NCBI RefSeq assembly: GCF_000314735.2
Contig: NZ_KB375270.1
Coordinates: 372,001-436,000 of the forward strand
DNA length: 64,000 nt
DNA from: Afipia felis ATCC 53690
GTDB lineage: Bacteria; Pseudomonadota; Alphaproteobacteria; Rhizobiales; Xanthobacteraceae
Direction of reading: 5' to 3'
The notes beneath the pieces were generated by a model. That model was not told where the DNA came from and searched no databases. It saw only the letters and a list, made by a program, of their open reading frames with translations. Positions 25,187-35,015 of the stretch are shown piece after piece. Numbering within the stretch: position 1 is the stretch's first letter; each line of letters starts with the position of its first letter. The position numbers and the translations under genes were made by a program.

Positions 25187-27531
25187 TTGCCTCGTTTGCC
25201 TTTGCCGGATTGGGCCTTGATCTGCGATTTGCTCTTGAGCTTGCGAGCCTTGCCCTTCGAACCTCGTCCTGTCTTCGACGCCGCACCATGCTTCGTGCCG
25301 GGATGCTTGCGTTTGCCGAAATCGCGCGTCCCGCGTGGTGCCTTTGTTCCCTCGGAGAGGAGTTCGAACCGCAGCGCGCCGGCAACTGGCGCTGCTTCTA
25401 CCAGACGAACCTCGACCACGTCACCCAATCTGTGCATGGCACCACTGCGCGTTCCGATCAATGCATGCCGGGTTTCATCGAAATGATAGAACTCGCTGCC
25501 GAGTGTTCTGACCGGAATCAGGCCATCGGCACCCGTTTCATTCAGCTTGACGAACAAACCCGCCCTGGTGACGCCGGAAATACGGCCCTCGAAGATCGCG
25601 CCGACACGGTCAGCGAGGAAATGGGCGATCAGGCGGTCGGTGGTCTCGCGTTCGGCCTTCATGGCGCGCCGTTCGGTGAGCGAAATCGCGGCAGCGACTT
25701 CGCCCAGCGTTTCCAGCGTCTCGTGTTCGGGCAGTGCGCCGTCGCCGAGGCCAAGCGCGCGGATCAGGGCGCGATGCACGATCAGGTCCGCATATCGCCT
25801 GATTGGCGACGTGAAATGCGCATAGCGCCGCAAGTTGAGACCGAAATGTCCGTAATTCTCGGATGCGTATTCGGCCTGCGCCTGCGAGCGGAGCACGACC
25901 TCGTTGACGAGTGACTCTGTGTCGCGGCCCTTCACCTGTGCGAGGATGCGGTTGAATACCGCAGGCCGCAGCGCGCCGGACTTGGTGAAGGGCATATCCA
26001 GCGTCTTCAGGAATTCATGAAGATTGTGGACCTTCTCCTGCGTCGGCTCGTCGTGCACGCGATAGATTAGCGGCAGCGCCTTCTTCTCAAGTGTCTCGGC
26101 GGCGGCGACGTTGGCGAGGATCATGAATTCCTCGATCAGCCGATGCGCGTCGAGCCGCTCCGGCGTGGTCACGCGGTCCACGGTGCCGTCAGACTTCAGT
26201 AGTATCTTCCGCTCGGGCAACTCCAGTTCGAGCGGGTCGCGTTCGTCGCGCGCGCGCTTCACCAGCGCATACGCTGTGTAAAGCGGTGCGATGATAGTGT
26301 CGAGCAAGGGGCCGGTGACATCATCGGGGCGTCCGTCGCGCGCGGCCTGCGCCTGCGCGTAGGACAATTTCGCGGCCGAACGCATCAGGACGCGGTGGAA
26401 GGTGTGCGAACGCTTGCGCCCGTCCGCGCCAATCACCATTCGCACAGCGATGGCGCCGCGCGGCTCACCCGGCTTGAGTGAGCAAAGATCGTTCGAAATC
26501 CGCTCGGGCAGCATCGGCACGACACGGTCGGGGAAATATACCGAGTTGCCGCGCTTGAGCGCCTCGTGGTCAAGCGCCGAGTCCGGCAGCACGTAGAATG
26601 CGACGTCGGCGATCGCGACGTTGACGATGTAACCGCCTTTATTGGCAGGGTCCGTGTCCGGCGCTGCATGCACCGCGTCGTCGTGATCCTTGGCGTCCGG
26701 CGGATCGATGGTGATCAGCGGCACGTCACGCCAGTCCTCACGCCCCTTCAGCGCCGCGACTTTGGCGGCTTCCGCTTCCTCGATTGCGGCACGCGGAAAT
26801 TCCTGCGGAATCTCGTGGGCGTGGATTGCTATCAGGCTGATGGCCTTTTCGGTCTTCATCGAGCCGAGCCGTTCGCGTACGCGTCCTGCCGGCAGGCCAT
26901 AGCCGCGCGAGCGGATCAGTTCGACGCTGACGAGATCGCCGTCCTGTGCGTCGGCACTGTCTGCGGCGGCAATGCTGAGTTCGCGTCCGGCCTGTTTCTT
27001 GTCGACCGGGATCATCCGGCCGCCACCCTGCGGCTGGGCGCGGAAGATGCCGAGCACACGATGCCTGGTTTTCTCCAGCACCTTGATGACACGGCCGATA
27101 TAGAGAGCTGCGCGTTCGCCGCGCTCACGCCTTTCCAGCCGCAGCAACACGCGCTCGCCGACGCCTGCGACAGTGCCGGGCTTGGCACGGCGTGGCGTGT
27201 GGATATGGATCACGGGCGCGGGGCCGTCGATGTCCTCGGCCCATTCGGCCGGCAGGGCGATCAATTCGCCGTCGCTGTCGGTCTTGACGACATCGGCGAC
27301 GAGAGTGGGGGGCAGTTCGCGTGCGTCGTGCACGCGCTTGCCTTGCTTGGCAATCACGCCTTCGTCGGTGAGTTCGCGCAGGATGCGGCGCAGCGCCGCG
27401 CGGGAGTCGTTCTTGAGGCCGAAATGCCGCGCCAGTTCGCGCGTGCCGGCCTCGCGGGGATTGGTTCTGATGAACGCGACGATGCTTTCCTTGTCGGGAA
27501 AGCCATCGGTCGCGTCATGCTTCTTCTTCAT
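25183..27531 (-). CDS. rnr: Ribonuclease R
   Basis: Processive 3'-5' exoribonuclease of the RNB family that degrades structured RNA. The 782 residues comprise an N-terminal winged helix (REAGTRELARHFGL), cold-shock-like domains, the RNB catalytic core with metal-binding aspartates in TIDPPDAKDHDDAV, the HFTSPIRRYADL signature, an S1 domain (FEGRISGVTRAGLFVKL), and a Lys/Gly-rich tail of about 55 residues that should bind RNA. The start ATG overlaps the topA stop by one base (TAATG), and the DUF983 gene overlaps its end. Confidence 0.96.
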   Translation of the reverse strand: MKKKHDATDGFPDKESIVAFIRTNPREAGTRELARHFGLKNDSRAALRRILRELTDEGVIAKQGKRVHDARELPPTLVADVVKTDSDGELIALPAEWAEDIDGPAPVIHIHTPRRAKPGTVAGVGERVLLRLERRERGERAALYIGRVIKVLEKTRHRVLGIFRAQPQGGGRMIPVDKKQAGRELSIAAADSADAQDGDLVSVELIRSRGYGLPAGRVRERLGSMKTEKAISLIAIHAHEIPQEFPRAAIEEAEAAKVAALKGREDWRDVPLITIDPPDAKDHDDAVHAAPDTDPANKGGYIVNVAIADVAFYVLPDSALDHEALKRGNSVYFPDRVVPMLPERISNDLCSLKPGEPRGAIAVRMVIGADGRKRSHTFHRVLMRSAAKLSYAQAQAARDGRPDDVTGPLLDTIIAPLYTAYALVKRARDERDPLELELPERKILLKSDGTVDRVTTPERLDAHRLIEEFMILANVAAAETLEKKALPLIYRVHDEPTQEKVHNLHEFLKTLDMPFTKSGALRPAVFNRILAQVKGRDTESLVNEVVLRSQAQAEYASENYGHFGLNLRRYAHFTSPIRRYADLIVHRALIRALGLGDGALPEHETLETLGEVAAAISLTERRAMKAERETTDRLIAHFLADRVGAIFEGRISGVTRAGLFVKLNETGADGLIPVRTLGSEFYHFDETRHALIGTRSGAMHRLGDVVEVRLVEAAPVAGALRFELLSEGTKAPRGTRDFGKRKHPGTKHGAASKTGRGSKGKARKLKSKSQIKAQSGKGKRGK

Positions 27532-30284
27532 TATCCGCGCGCTTTTCCGGCACTCTTTTTCGCTACGGCCTTGGCAGGTGTTTTCGCGGCCGTCTTTGCA
27601 GCAGCCTTCGTCGTCGCGCGGGGTTTGGCCTTTGCACTGGCTTTGGCGCGAGGCGCGGCCGCCTTCTTGGTGACGGTCTGCGGCTCGGCGTCCTCGCCAT
27701 CGCTCTTGGTCGTGGCTTTTTTCGCAGCCTTCTTCTTCGGCGCGGCTTTCTTGGCCGCGCGCTTGGTCTTGCCACCGGTCTTCGCAGCGCGTGCTTCGAT
27801 CAGTGCGATCGCTTCCTCGAGCGTGATCTGCTCCGGCTCCCTGTCGTCGGGAATCGTGGCGTTGATGCCGTCGATCGAGACATAGGCGCCGTAGCGACCC
27901 TTCTTGAGCATGATCTTGCCGCCACGTGCCGGATAGTCGCCGACCTCCTTGCCGGGATCAGCACCGAAGCGGCGGCTTGGCCCCTTGGCGATCTTCTCGG
28001 CGATCAGTGTCACCGCGCGGTTGAGGCCGATATTATAGACATCATCGCCCGCTTCGAGGCTCGCATAGGTCTTGCCGTGACGCACGAACGGGCCGAACCG
28101 GCCGATGCCCGCGGTGATGATCTCGCCATCCTCGGGATGGGGACCAACATCGCGTGGCAGCGACAACAACTTGATCGCGAGATCGAGTTCGACATCGGCG
28201 GGCGACATGTTTTTCGGGATGCCCGCGCGTCTCGGCTTCTCGTCCTCGGCATAATCCTTCGGCTCGCCGAGCTGGATGTAGGGACCGAAGCGTCCGGCCT
28301 TCACCGCAACGTCGAGACCGGTCTTCGGGTCCTTGCCGAGTACGCGGTCGCTCGATGCACTCGAGGAGGCGAGGGGACGTGTGTAGCGGCACTCGGGATA
28401 ATTCGAACAGCCGACAAAAGCGCCGAACTTGCCGGCCTTGAGATTGAGCTTTCCGGTGCCGCAGCTCGGGCACTGGCGCGGATCGCCGCCGTCGGCGCGC
28501 GGCTCGTAGATGTGCTCGCCGAGCATCGCATCGAGCACGTCGAGCACTTCCGAGACGCGCACGTCTTTGATGTCGTCGACCGCGCCGATGAAATCTTTCC
28601 AGAAGTCCGTCAGCACCTGTTTCCAGGCGACTTCGTTGTTGGAAATCTTGTCGAGCTTCTCTTCGAGGTCGGCGGTGAAGTCGAACTCGACGTAGCGTGC
28701 GAAGAATTTCTCGAGAAAAGCTACGACAACGCGGCCCTTGTCCTCGGCGGAGAGGCGCTTCTTCTCAAGCTTCACATAGCCGCGATCTTTCAGCACCTGC
28801 AGGATCGAAGCGTAGGTCGAAGGCCGGCCGATGCCGAGTTCTTCCATGCGCTTGACGAGTGAAGCTTCCGAGAAACGCGGCGGCGGCTCGGTGAAATGCT
28901 GGGTGACGGCGAGGCTCTCGCGCTTGAGCGCTTCGCCCTCGCTCATCGCGGGCAGGCGGCGGCTTTCCTCATCCTCCGGATCGTCGTCGCGGCCTTCCTG
29001 ATAGACTGCGAGAAAGCCGTCGAATTTCACCACCTGGCCGGACGCGCGCAGGTCGAGCGTGCGCGCGCCAGCCTTCGCAATGATATCGACGGTGGTGCGC
29101 TCCAGTTCGGCCGATTCCATCTGGCTCGCGACGGTGCGCATCCAGATCAACTCATAGAGGCGATACTGGTCGTTATCGAGGCGCGCCTTCAGCTTGGCAG
29201 GGCGGCGCGAGACATCCGTCGGGCGGATCGCTTCGTGCGCTTCCTGCGCGTTCTTCGCTTTCGATGTGTACTGGCGCGGCGCACTCGGTACATAGTCGTT
29301 GCCGTAGTCCTCGCCGATCACCTTGCGGACGGCCGGGATCGCCTCCGGCGCGATCGAAACGCCGTCGGTACGCATATAGGTGATGAGGCCGGTGGTCTCG
29401 CCGCCGATGTCGATGCCTTCATAAAGACGCTGCGCGATCCGCATGGTGTGCGCGGGTGCGAAGCCGAGCTTGCGGCTGGCTTCCTGCTGCAGCGTCGAGG
29501 TGGTGAAGGGCGCCTGCGGATTGCGGCGCGCGGGCTTCGCCTCCACCAGCGCGACAGTGTAGGTGCCGTTTTCCAGCGCCTTCTTGAAATCCTCGGCTTC
29601 CGCACCGCTGCCGATGTCGAGCCGCTGGATCTTCTTGCCGTCGGCGCCGACGAGCCGCGCCTCGAAGGTTTCGTTGCGCGGGGTCGCGAGCGTCGCGACC
29701 AGCGACCAGTACTCGCGCGGCACGAATTTCTCGATCTCAAGCTCGCGGTCGCAAACAAGGCGCAGCGCGACGGATTGCACTCGGCCGGCCGAGCGCGCGC
29801 CCGGCAATTTGCGCCACAGCACTGGGGAGAGCGTGAAGCCGACCAGATAATCCAGCGCGCGGCGCGCCATGTAGGCATCCACCAGCGCGCCGTCGATCTG
29901 GCGGGGGTGCTGCATCGCCTCGGTGACGGATTGCTTGGTGATGGCATTGAAGACGACGCGCTCGATCTTCTGGTCCTTCAGCGCGCGCTTCTGCTTCATG
30001 ACCTCCAGGACGTGCCAGGAGATCGCCTCGCCCTCGCGATCAGGGTCGGTTGCGAGGATCAGCTTGTCAGCGCCCTTGAGCGCCTTGGCGATGTCGTTGA
30101 GCCGGCCCGCCGCCTTGGGGTCGGTCTCCCAGATCATCTGAAAATTTGCCTCCGGATCCACCGATCCGTTCTTCGCCGGGAGGTCGCGGACATGGCCGTA
30201 GGAGGCCAGAACCTCGTAGGAGGAGCCTAGGTACTTATTGATCGTCTTAGCCTTCGCAGGCGACTCCACAATGACGAGATTCAT
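27531..30284 (-). CDS. topA: DNA topoisomerase I
   Basis: Type IA topoisomerase that relaxes negative supercoils. The 917 residues begin MNLVIVESPAKAKTI (TOPRIM), with the DxDxE site in ATDPDREGEAI and the active-site tyrosine in TYMRTDGVSI. Zinc-finger modules at the C-terminus include CPSCGTGKLN with CSNYPEC; further C-terminal repeats start LGKDPKTGLDV. The last 85 residues are Lys/Ala-rich (AAKKAAPKKKAAKK), a tail common in Bradyrhizobiaceae that should raise DNA affinity. The ATG at 30284 restores the family N-terminus. Confidence 0.97.
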   Translation of the reverse strand: MNLVIVESPAKAKTINKYLGSSYEVLASYGHVRDLPAKNGSVDPEANFQMIWETDPKAAGRLNDIAKALKGADKLILATDPDREGEAISWHVLEVMKQKRALKDQKIERVVFNAITKQSVTEAMQHPRQIDGALVDAYMARRALDYLVGFTLSPVLWRKLPGARSAGRVQSVALRLVCDRELEIEKFVPREYWSLVATLATPRNETFEARLVGADGKKIQRLDIGSGAEAEDFKKALENGTYTVALVEAKPARRNPQAPFTTSTLQQEASRKLGFAPAHTMRIAQRLYEGIDIGGETTGLITYMRTDGVSIAPEAIPAVRKVIGEDYGNDYVPSAPRQYTSKAKNAQEAHEAIRPTDVSRRPAKLKARLDNDQYRLYELIWMRTVASQMESAELERTTVDIIAKAGARTLDLRASGQVVKFDGFLAVYQEGRDDDPEDEESRRLPAMSEGEALKRESLAVTQHFTEPPPRFSEASLVKRMEELGIGRPSTYASILQVLKDRGYVKLEKKRLSAEDKGRVVVAFLEKFFARYVEFDFTADLEEKLDKISNNEVAWKQVLTDFWKDFIGAVDDIKDVRVSEVLDVLDAMLGEHIYEPRADGGDPRQCPSCGTGKLNLKAGKFGAFVGCSNYPECRYTRPLASSSASSDRVLGKDPKTGLDVAVKAGRFGPYIQLGEPKDYAEDEKPRRAGIPKNMSPADVELDLAIKLLSLPRDVGPHPEDGEIITAGIGRFGPFVRHGKTYASLEAGDDVYNIGLNRAVTLIAEKIAKGPSRRFGADPGKEVGDYPARGGKIMLKKGRYGAYVSIDGINATIPDDREPEQITLEEAIALIEARAAKTGGKTKRAAKKAAPKKKAAKKATTKSDGEDAEPQTVTKKAAAPRAKASAKAKPRATTKAAAKTAAKTPAKAVAKKSAGKARG

Positions 30285-30514
30285 TTGAATCCAATGAGTT
30301 AGGATGAAAACAAGCCCCGGAATCACCGCGAGGGGACGAGGCTTTCGGAGCGATACATGGGTAAAGTGGGGGGTGCTGTCAAATGCCGGTCGCTTGAACG
30401 GGCAATGGAACGAACACTCAAGGTTGCAATTTTTAATAAAATTAAGCCGGAAGTTGCATAAATCCAGGCTTCAAGTATAAGAATATTATCCTGATTCCGG
30501 ACTGGCCCACCGCA

Positions 30515-30742
30515 ATGCCGCCTCGCCGAAACAGAGCGAAAGATCCTGAATCGGACCCCGACCCGGACCGACACAGCGATGACAATGGCGCGAAGGAGGC
30601 GGCAGCCTTTATCGCCGAGACGTTGGCCAATCTGACATCCATCTGTCACCGGCATCGCTTTGATACGCTCGGCTATCTTCTGGACATGGCGCATATGGAG
30701 GCTGACGGGCTGGCTCGCTCCAGCCGGAAGGCCGGGCCCTGA
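30515..30742 (+). CDS. Small hypothetical protein (75 aa)
   Basis: Unrecognised function. The charged, disordered N-terminus (Asp/Pro/Arg-rich, about residues 1-27) is followed by a helical part, AKEAAAFIAETLANL and HRFDTLGYLLDMAHMEAD, that I recall as a conserved pattern in short Bradyrhizobium proteins annotated as hypothetical. It is divergent from topA (230 bp upstream) and converges on dprA, with 11 bp between the stops. Codon use fits a real gene. Confidence 0.65.
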   Translation: MPPRRNRAKDPESDPDPDRHSDDNGAKEAAAFIAETLANLTSICHRHRFDTLGYLLDMAHMEADGLARSSRKAGP

Positions 30743-30753
30743 CGTTCGGATAT

Positions 30754-31875
30754 TTAGTTCAGCGATACCATGCCGCCGCCGTGACGCTCCAGCCGTCCGG
30801 CCATCTCGAGTTCGAGCAGCACCGTGCGGACGATCGCCGGTGAGGCTTCGGCCATCCGCACCAGATCATCGATCCCGATGGGGGAAGGGCCGAGCAGGTC
30901 GACAATCCGCGCCCTGTCGGTGTCGTGCGGCTCCCGGTGGTCATGGGGAGGCTCGTCTTCCTCCATCGGCAGTTCGATCGGACGCTCCATGATCGGGGCG
31001 ACGGCATTTATAATGTCTGCCGCCGAAGTAGTGAGCGTCGCCCCCTGTTTGATGAGATCGTTGGTGCCAGTGGCGCGCGGGTCGAGCGGCGAGCCGGGAA
31101 CGGCGAACACCTCGCGGCCCTGCTCGTTGGCGAAGCGCGCGGTGATCAGCGAGCCGGAGCGGTGCGCAGCCTCGACGATGAGGACGCCGAGCGCGGCGCC
31201 GGAGATCAGGCGGTTGCGACGGGGGAAGTCGCGGGCGCGGGGGCCGTGGCCGAGCGGCATTTCTGAAATCGCGCCGCCACCCGCATCGATGATCGCACCA
31301 AGTAGGCTTTCATGTTCCGGCGGATAGATGCGGTCGTGGCCGCCGGCGAGCATGGCAACCGTGCCGCTGCTGAGCGAAGCGCGGTGAGCGGCCTGATCGA
31401 TGCCGCGGGCAAGACCCGAGGCGATCACGAAGCCGGCCGCTCCGAGATCGTGCGCGATGGTCTGGGCGAATTTCAAGCCCACGCCCGAGGCATTGCGCGA
31501 GCCGACGATGCCGATCATCGGACGCATTTCGATTTCTCGCGCCCCACGCACACCGAGCAGAGGTGGCGGATCGTCGATCAGCGCAAGGCGAGGCGGATAA
31601 CCGTGTTCGCCCGGAGCGAGCAAGGCAACGCCGATCCTGTGGCTGCCTTCGATTTCACGTTCTGCGTCCTCGATTTGGCAGATCCGTCCGGGCCGGCTCG
31701 CGCCGCCGCGCCGCGCGAGATCGGGCAGGCGCTCAAGCGCGGCTTTGGCGCTGCCGCAATGATTGACGAGGGAGCGGAAGGTTCGCGGCCCGACATTCTC
31801 GCTACGGATCAGCCGCAGCCAGTCGATGCGCTGCGCATCGCTCAACCTGATGGGTGCTGATACGAGCCTGTCCAC
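30754..31875 (-). CDS. dprA: DNA-processing protein DprA
   Basis: Loads RecA on single-stranded DNA that has entered the cell by natural transformation, protecting it from nucleases; it is widely conserved even in species not known to be competent. The 373 residues have an N-terminal helical region, then the Rossmann domain with [37 protein letters not shown], and [22 protein letters not shown] residues, then a C-terminal winged-helix ([15 protein letters not shown]). The start is GTG at 31875 after GGGAGGC. It follows plsY by 71 bp. Confidence 0.95.
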   Translation of the reverse strand: MDRLVSAPIRLSDAQRIDWLRLIRSENVGPRTFRSLVNHCGSAKAALERLPDLARRGGASRPGRICQIEDAEREIEGSHRIGVALLAPGEHGYPPRLALIDDPPPLLGVRGAREIEMRPMIGIVGSRNASGVGLKFAQTIAHDLGAAGFVIASGLARGIDQAAHRASLSSGTVAMLAGGHDRIYPPEHESLLGAIIDAGGGAISEMPLGHGPRARDFPRRNRLISGAALGVLIVEAAHRSGSLITARFANEQGREVFAVPGSPLDPRATGTNDLIKQGATLTTSAADIINAVAPIMERPIELPMEEDEPPHDHREPHDTDRARIVDLLGPSPIGIDDLVRMAEASPAIVRTVLLELEMAGRLERHGGGMVSLN

Positions 31876-31946
31876 GACCGCCTCCCGTGATGGCAGTCTT
31901 GCCTAACTCGGCGCAGGGAACAATGCGGCTTGTCGCGGGGAGGTGG

Positions 31947-32549
31947 TTACCCCTTCGCGCCGATCTTGCCTTCGCTGCCGTCCATCAGGCGGCGGATGTT
32001 GGCGCGGTGCTTGAACCACAGGATCGCCGAGAGCACGGCGAACAAAGCGGCCAGCGGGATATGCTGCAGCCACAGCAGCAGCGGTGGGATCGAGGCGCTG
32101 GCAACCAGCGCGGCGAGCGAGGAATAGCGTGAGATGAAAGCCACCGCGAGCCAGATCGCGCAGAAGATCAGCGCCGCCGGCCACCACAGGCCCAGCAGCA
32201 CGCCGATATAGGTCGCAACGCCTTTGCCGCCCTTGAATTTCAGCCAGACCGGAAAGATGTGGCCGAGAAACGCGCCGAGGCCCGCGGCGATCGCGGCGTC
32301 GTCACCGAACAGATAGCGGACAAGAAGCACCGCGAAAGTGCCTTTGAGCATGTCGCAGGCGAGCGTCGCGGCGGCGAGGCCCTTGCGGCCGGTGCGCAAC
32401 ACGTTGGTCGCGCCGATGTTGCCGGAGCCGATCGAGCGCAGATCGGCGGTGCCTGCGCGGCGGGTAATCAGCAAGCCGAACGGGATCGAGCCGAACAGGT
32501 AACCGATCGCGAGAGCGACAGCGTTGGCGGCGGTGGGCGAGATGTCCAT
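31947..32549 (-). CDS. plsY: Glycerol-3-phosphate acyltransferase PlsY
   Basis: Integral membrane enzyme that transfers an acyl group from acyl-phosphate to glycerol-3-phosphate, the first step of phospholipid synthesis in most bacteria. The 200 residues form about five to seven membrane segments. Family motifs are [24 protein letters not shown], and [14 protein letters not shown]. The gene sits 4 bp after the pyrC-like gene on the minus strand and just upstream of dprA, an order common in Rhizobiales. Confidence 0.95.
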   Translation of the reverse strand: MDISPTAANAVALAIGYLFGSIPFGLLITRRAGTADLRSIGSGNIGATNVLRTGRKGLAAATLACDMLKGTFAVLLVRYLFGDDAAIAAGLGAFLGHIFPVWLKFKGGKGVATYIGVLLGLWWPAALIFCAIWLAVAFISRYSSLAALVASASIPPLLLWLQHIPLAALFAVLSAILWFKHRANIRRLMDGSEGKIGAKG

Positions 32550-32553
32550 GCGC

Positions 32554-33855
32554 TCACACCTGCTCGAACACAGTGCGGCCGCCGACGATGGTACGCACCG
32601 CGCGGCCGGTAAAGCGCGCTTCGTCGAACGGCGTATTCTTGCACTTCGACTTCAGATCGGCGGGGTCGAGTATCCACGGTGTGTCGAGATCGATCACGAC
32701 GATGTCGGCGGGACGGCCCTTGCGGAGCGTGCCGCCGGGCAGGCCGAGCAGTTCGGCGGGCCGCGTCGACATCGCGCGGATGAGGTGGCTTAGTTCGATC
32801 TCACCGTTGTGGACGAGGCGCAGGCCAGCCGAGAGCATGGTTTCCAGCCCGATGGCGCCGGGGGCCGCTTCCGCGAAGGGCAGGCGCTTCACCTCAACGT
32901 CCTGCGGATTGTGGTCCGACATGATGACGTCGATGAGGCCGGAGGCGAGTGCTGCCACCAACTCCTTCCGGTCGTCCTCCGTGCGCAGCGGCGGCGACAG
33001 TTTCAGGAAGGTCTTGTAGGGGCCGATGTCGTTCTCGTTCAGCGCGAGATGATTGATCGAGGCGGATGCGCTGACCGCAAGGCCTGCCTCGCGCGCCCGC
33101 CGCAAAATATCGAGCGATTCGGTGCAACTCACGGAGGCTGCATGGTAGCGCCCGCCGGTCAGCGCGACGAGGCGCATGTCGCGCTCCAGCATCACGGCTT
33201 CGGCGGCGCTCGGTGCGCCCATCAGGCCGAGCCGGGAAGCGAGTTCGCCCTCGTTCATCACGCCTTCGCCCGCAAGGTCCGGATCTTCGGTGTGGTGGAC
33301 GATCAGCACGTCGAAATCGCGTGCGTAGGTCAGTGCGCGGCGCATCACCTGTGCGTTCGTCACACTCTTGGCGCCATCGGTAAAGGCGACGGCGCCTGCA
33401 GCCTTGAGCAGGCCGAACTCGGTCATCTCCTCGCCGCCAAGGCCCTTGGTCAGCGCGGCCATCGGGTGGATGTTGACCACGGCGGTGTCTCGCGCACGGC
33501 GCAGCACGAAATCCACCGTCGCCGAATTGTCGGTGACAGGCTTGGTGTCCGGTTGGCAGATGATAGTGGTGATGCCGCCTGCGGCCGCTGCTTGGCTTGC
33601 GGAGGCGAAGGTCTCGCGGTGGCCTGCGCCGGGCTCGCCGACGAAGGCGCGCATATCGATCAGCCCGGGAGCAACGACCTTGCCCGCGCAATCGACAATT
33701 TCGGCGCCTTCGGGCGCGTGGCTCTTGCCGATGCCGGGGCCGACCTCGGCGATGACGCCGTCCTGGATCAGTACGCCGCCGTGGCCGTCCAGATCGCAGG
33801 AAGGATCGATCAGGCGGGCGTTGGTGAGGAGCGTGGGGCGGTTATCTTTCAGCAT
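32554..33855 (-). CDS. Dihydroorotase-like protein lacking the metal site (PyrC'/PyrX type)
   Basis: A 433-residue amidohydrolase-fold protein clearly homologous to class I dihydroorotase ([56 protein letters not shown]). However, the D-x-H-x-H metal-binding strand reads DMRAF at residues 67-71, so both histidines are replaced (Arg69, Phe71), and the later metal histidine of the usual HVS motif is Ser241. Asp314 and the His187/188 pair remain. This matches the inactive dihydroorotase homologues (PyrX/PyrC') that in Pseudomonas act as structural partners of aspartate transcarbamoylase. The gene starts three bases after the pyrB stop. A catalytic dihydroorotase would then be encoded elsewhere. 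Usual annotation is pyrC. Confidence 0.85.
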   Translation of the reverse strand: MLKDNRPTLLTNARLIDPSCDLDGHGGVLIQDGVIAEVGPGIGKSHAPEGAEIVDCAGKVVAPGLIDMRAFVGEPGAGHRETFASASQAAAAGGITTIICQPDTKPVTDNSATVDFVLRRARDTAVVNIHPMAALTKGLGGEEMTEFGLLKAAGAVAFTDGAKSVTNAQVMRRALTYARDFDVLIVHHTEDPDLAGEGVMNEGELASRLGLMGAPSAAEAVMLERDMRLVALTGGRYHAASVSCTESLDILRRAREAGLAVSASASINHLALNENDIGPYKTFLKLSPPLRTEDDRKELVAALASGLIDVIMSDHNPQDVEVKRLPFAEAAPGAIGLETMLSAGLRLVHNGEIELSHLIRAMSTRPAELLGLPGGTLRKGRPADIVVIDLDTPWILDPADLKSKCKNTPFDEARFTGRAVRTIVGGRTVFEQV

Positions 33856-33858
33856 GGT

Positions 33859-34812
33859 TCACGCATTCGGCAGGTTGCGGGCGAGTGCTTCGAGCACCGC
33901 CATGCGCACCGCCACTCCCATTTCGACCTGCTCGCGGATCAGCGATTGCGCGCCGTCGGCAACGATGGAGTCGATCTCGACCCCGCGATTCATCGGGCCG
34001 GGATGCATCACCAGCGCGTCCGGTTTGGCATAGGACAGCTTCTTCTGATCGAGGCCGAAGAACTGGAAGTATTCCGAGCTCGACGGCACGAAGGAGCCGC
34101 TCATGCGCTCACGCTGCAGCCGCAGCATCATCACGATGTCGGCGCCGTTGAGGCCCGCGCGCATGTCGTGCGCGACCTCGACGCCCATCCGCTCGATGCC
34201 GGGCGGCAACAAAGTGGAGGGTCCGACGACGCGTACACGCGCGCCCATGATGTTGAGGAGAAGAATGTTTGAACGGGCGACGCGTGAATGCAGCACGTCG
34301 CCGCAGATCGCGACCAGCAGGCCTTCCAGCCGACCCTTGTTGCGGCGGATGGTGAGCGCGTCGAGCAGCGCCTGCGTCGGGTGCTCGTGCGCGCCGTCGC
34401 CCGCGTTGACGACAGAGCCGTCGACCTTACGCGCGAGCAGTTCGACCGCGCCGGAGGCGTGATGGCGCACCACCAGAATGTCGGGGTGCATTGCGTTCAG
34501 CGTCACCGCAGTGTCCATCAGCGTCTCGCCCTTGCGCATTGAGGACGAGGAGACGGACATGTTCATGACATCCGCCCCGAGCCGCTTGCCGGCGATTTCG
34601 AAGGAGGACTGGGTGCGGGTGGAGGATTCGAAGAACAGATTGACCTGGGTGCGGCCGCTCAGGACGCTGCTTTTCTTGTCGACCTGCCGGTTCAGTTCGA
34701 CATATTCGCCGGCGAGGTCGAGAAGGCCGGTGATATCGGCCGCGGAAAGCCCTTCGATGCCCAGCAGATGCCGGTGCCCGAGGACGAAACTCGATTTTGG
34801 TGCAGGGGTCAT
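33859..34812 (-). CDS. pyrB: Aspartate carbamoyltransferase catalytic subunit
   Basis: Forms N-carbamoyl-aspartate from carbamoyl phosphate and aspartate in pyrimidine synthesis. The 317 residues carry the carbamoyl-phosphate loop [29 protein letters not shown] and the aspartate-binding region [10 protein letters not shown]. No pyrI regulatory gene is adjacent, so allosteric control would differ from E. coli. The ATG at 34812 fits the family N-terminus; two ATGs further up would add residues without a ribosome-binding site. It heads the pyrB - pyrC-like - plsY - dprA string. Confidence 0.95.
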   Translation of the reverse strand: MTPAPKSSFVLGHRHLLGIEGLSAADITGLLDLAGEYVELNRQVDKKSSVLSGRTQVNLFFESSTRTQSSFEIAGKRLGADVMNMSVSSSSMRKGETLMDTAVTLNAMHPDILVVRHHASGAVELLARKVDGSVVNAGDGAHEHPTQALLDALTIRRNKGRLEGLLVAICGDVLHSRVARSNILLLNIMGARVRVVGPSTLLPPGIERMGVEVAHDMRAGLNGADIVMMLRLQRERMSGSFVPSSSEYFQFFGLDQKKLSYAKPDALVMHPGPMNRGVEIDSIVADGAQSLIREQVEMGVAVRMAVLEALARNLPNA

Positions 34813-35015
34813 TAAAGCCAAACCTATAGGCAGAGTTGCCATTTGGAGCAAGGCGGATTTGGCGGCTGTGGACGGTTCACGCCAGCCCGTGCCGGGCAGG
34901 GTAAATGGCGGCTGTGCTCGGGTTGCAACCGGGGGCCCGGAGGGCGGGCATTTTCGCCGATACGGAAAGGGCGAGGCGGCGTTAAGCTGGCGCGGAAGCG
35001 CAAAGGAATTAGCCC

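Noticed and set aside
28896..30230. 444-codon plus-strand frame opposite topA
   Set aside because: Antisense to topA; composition rich in Arg, Leu, Ala and His as expected of a codon-bias shadow.
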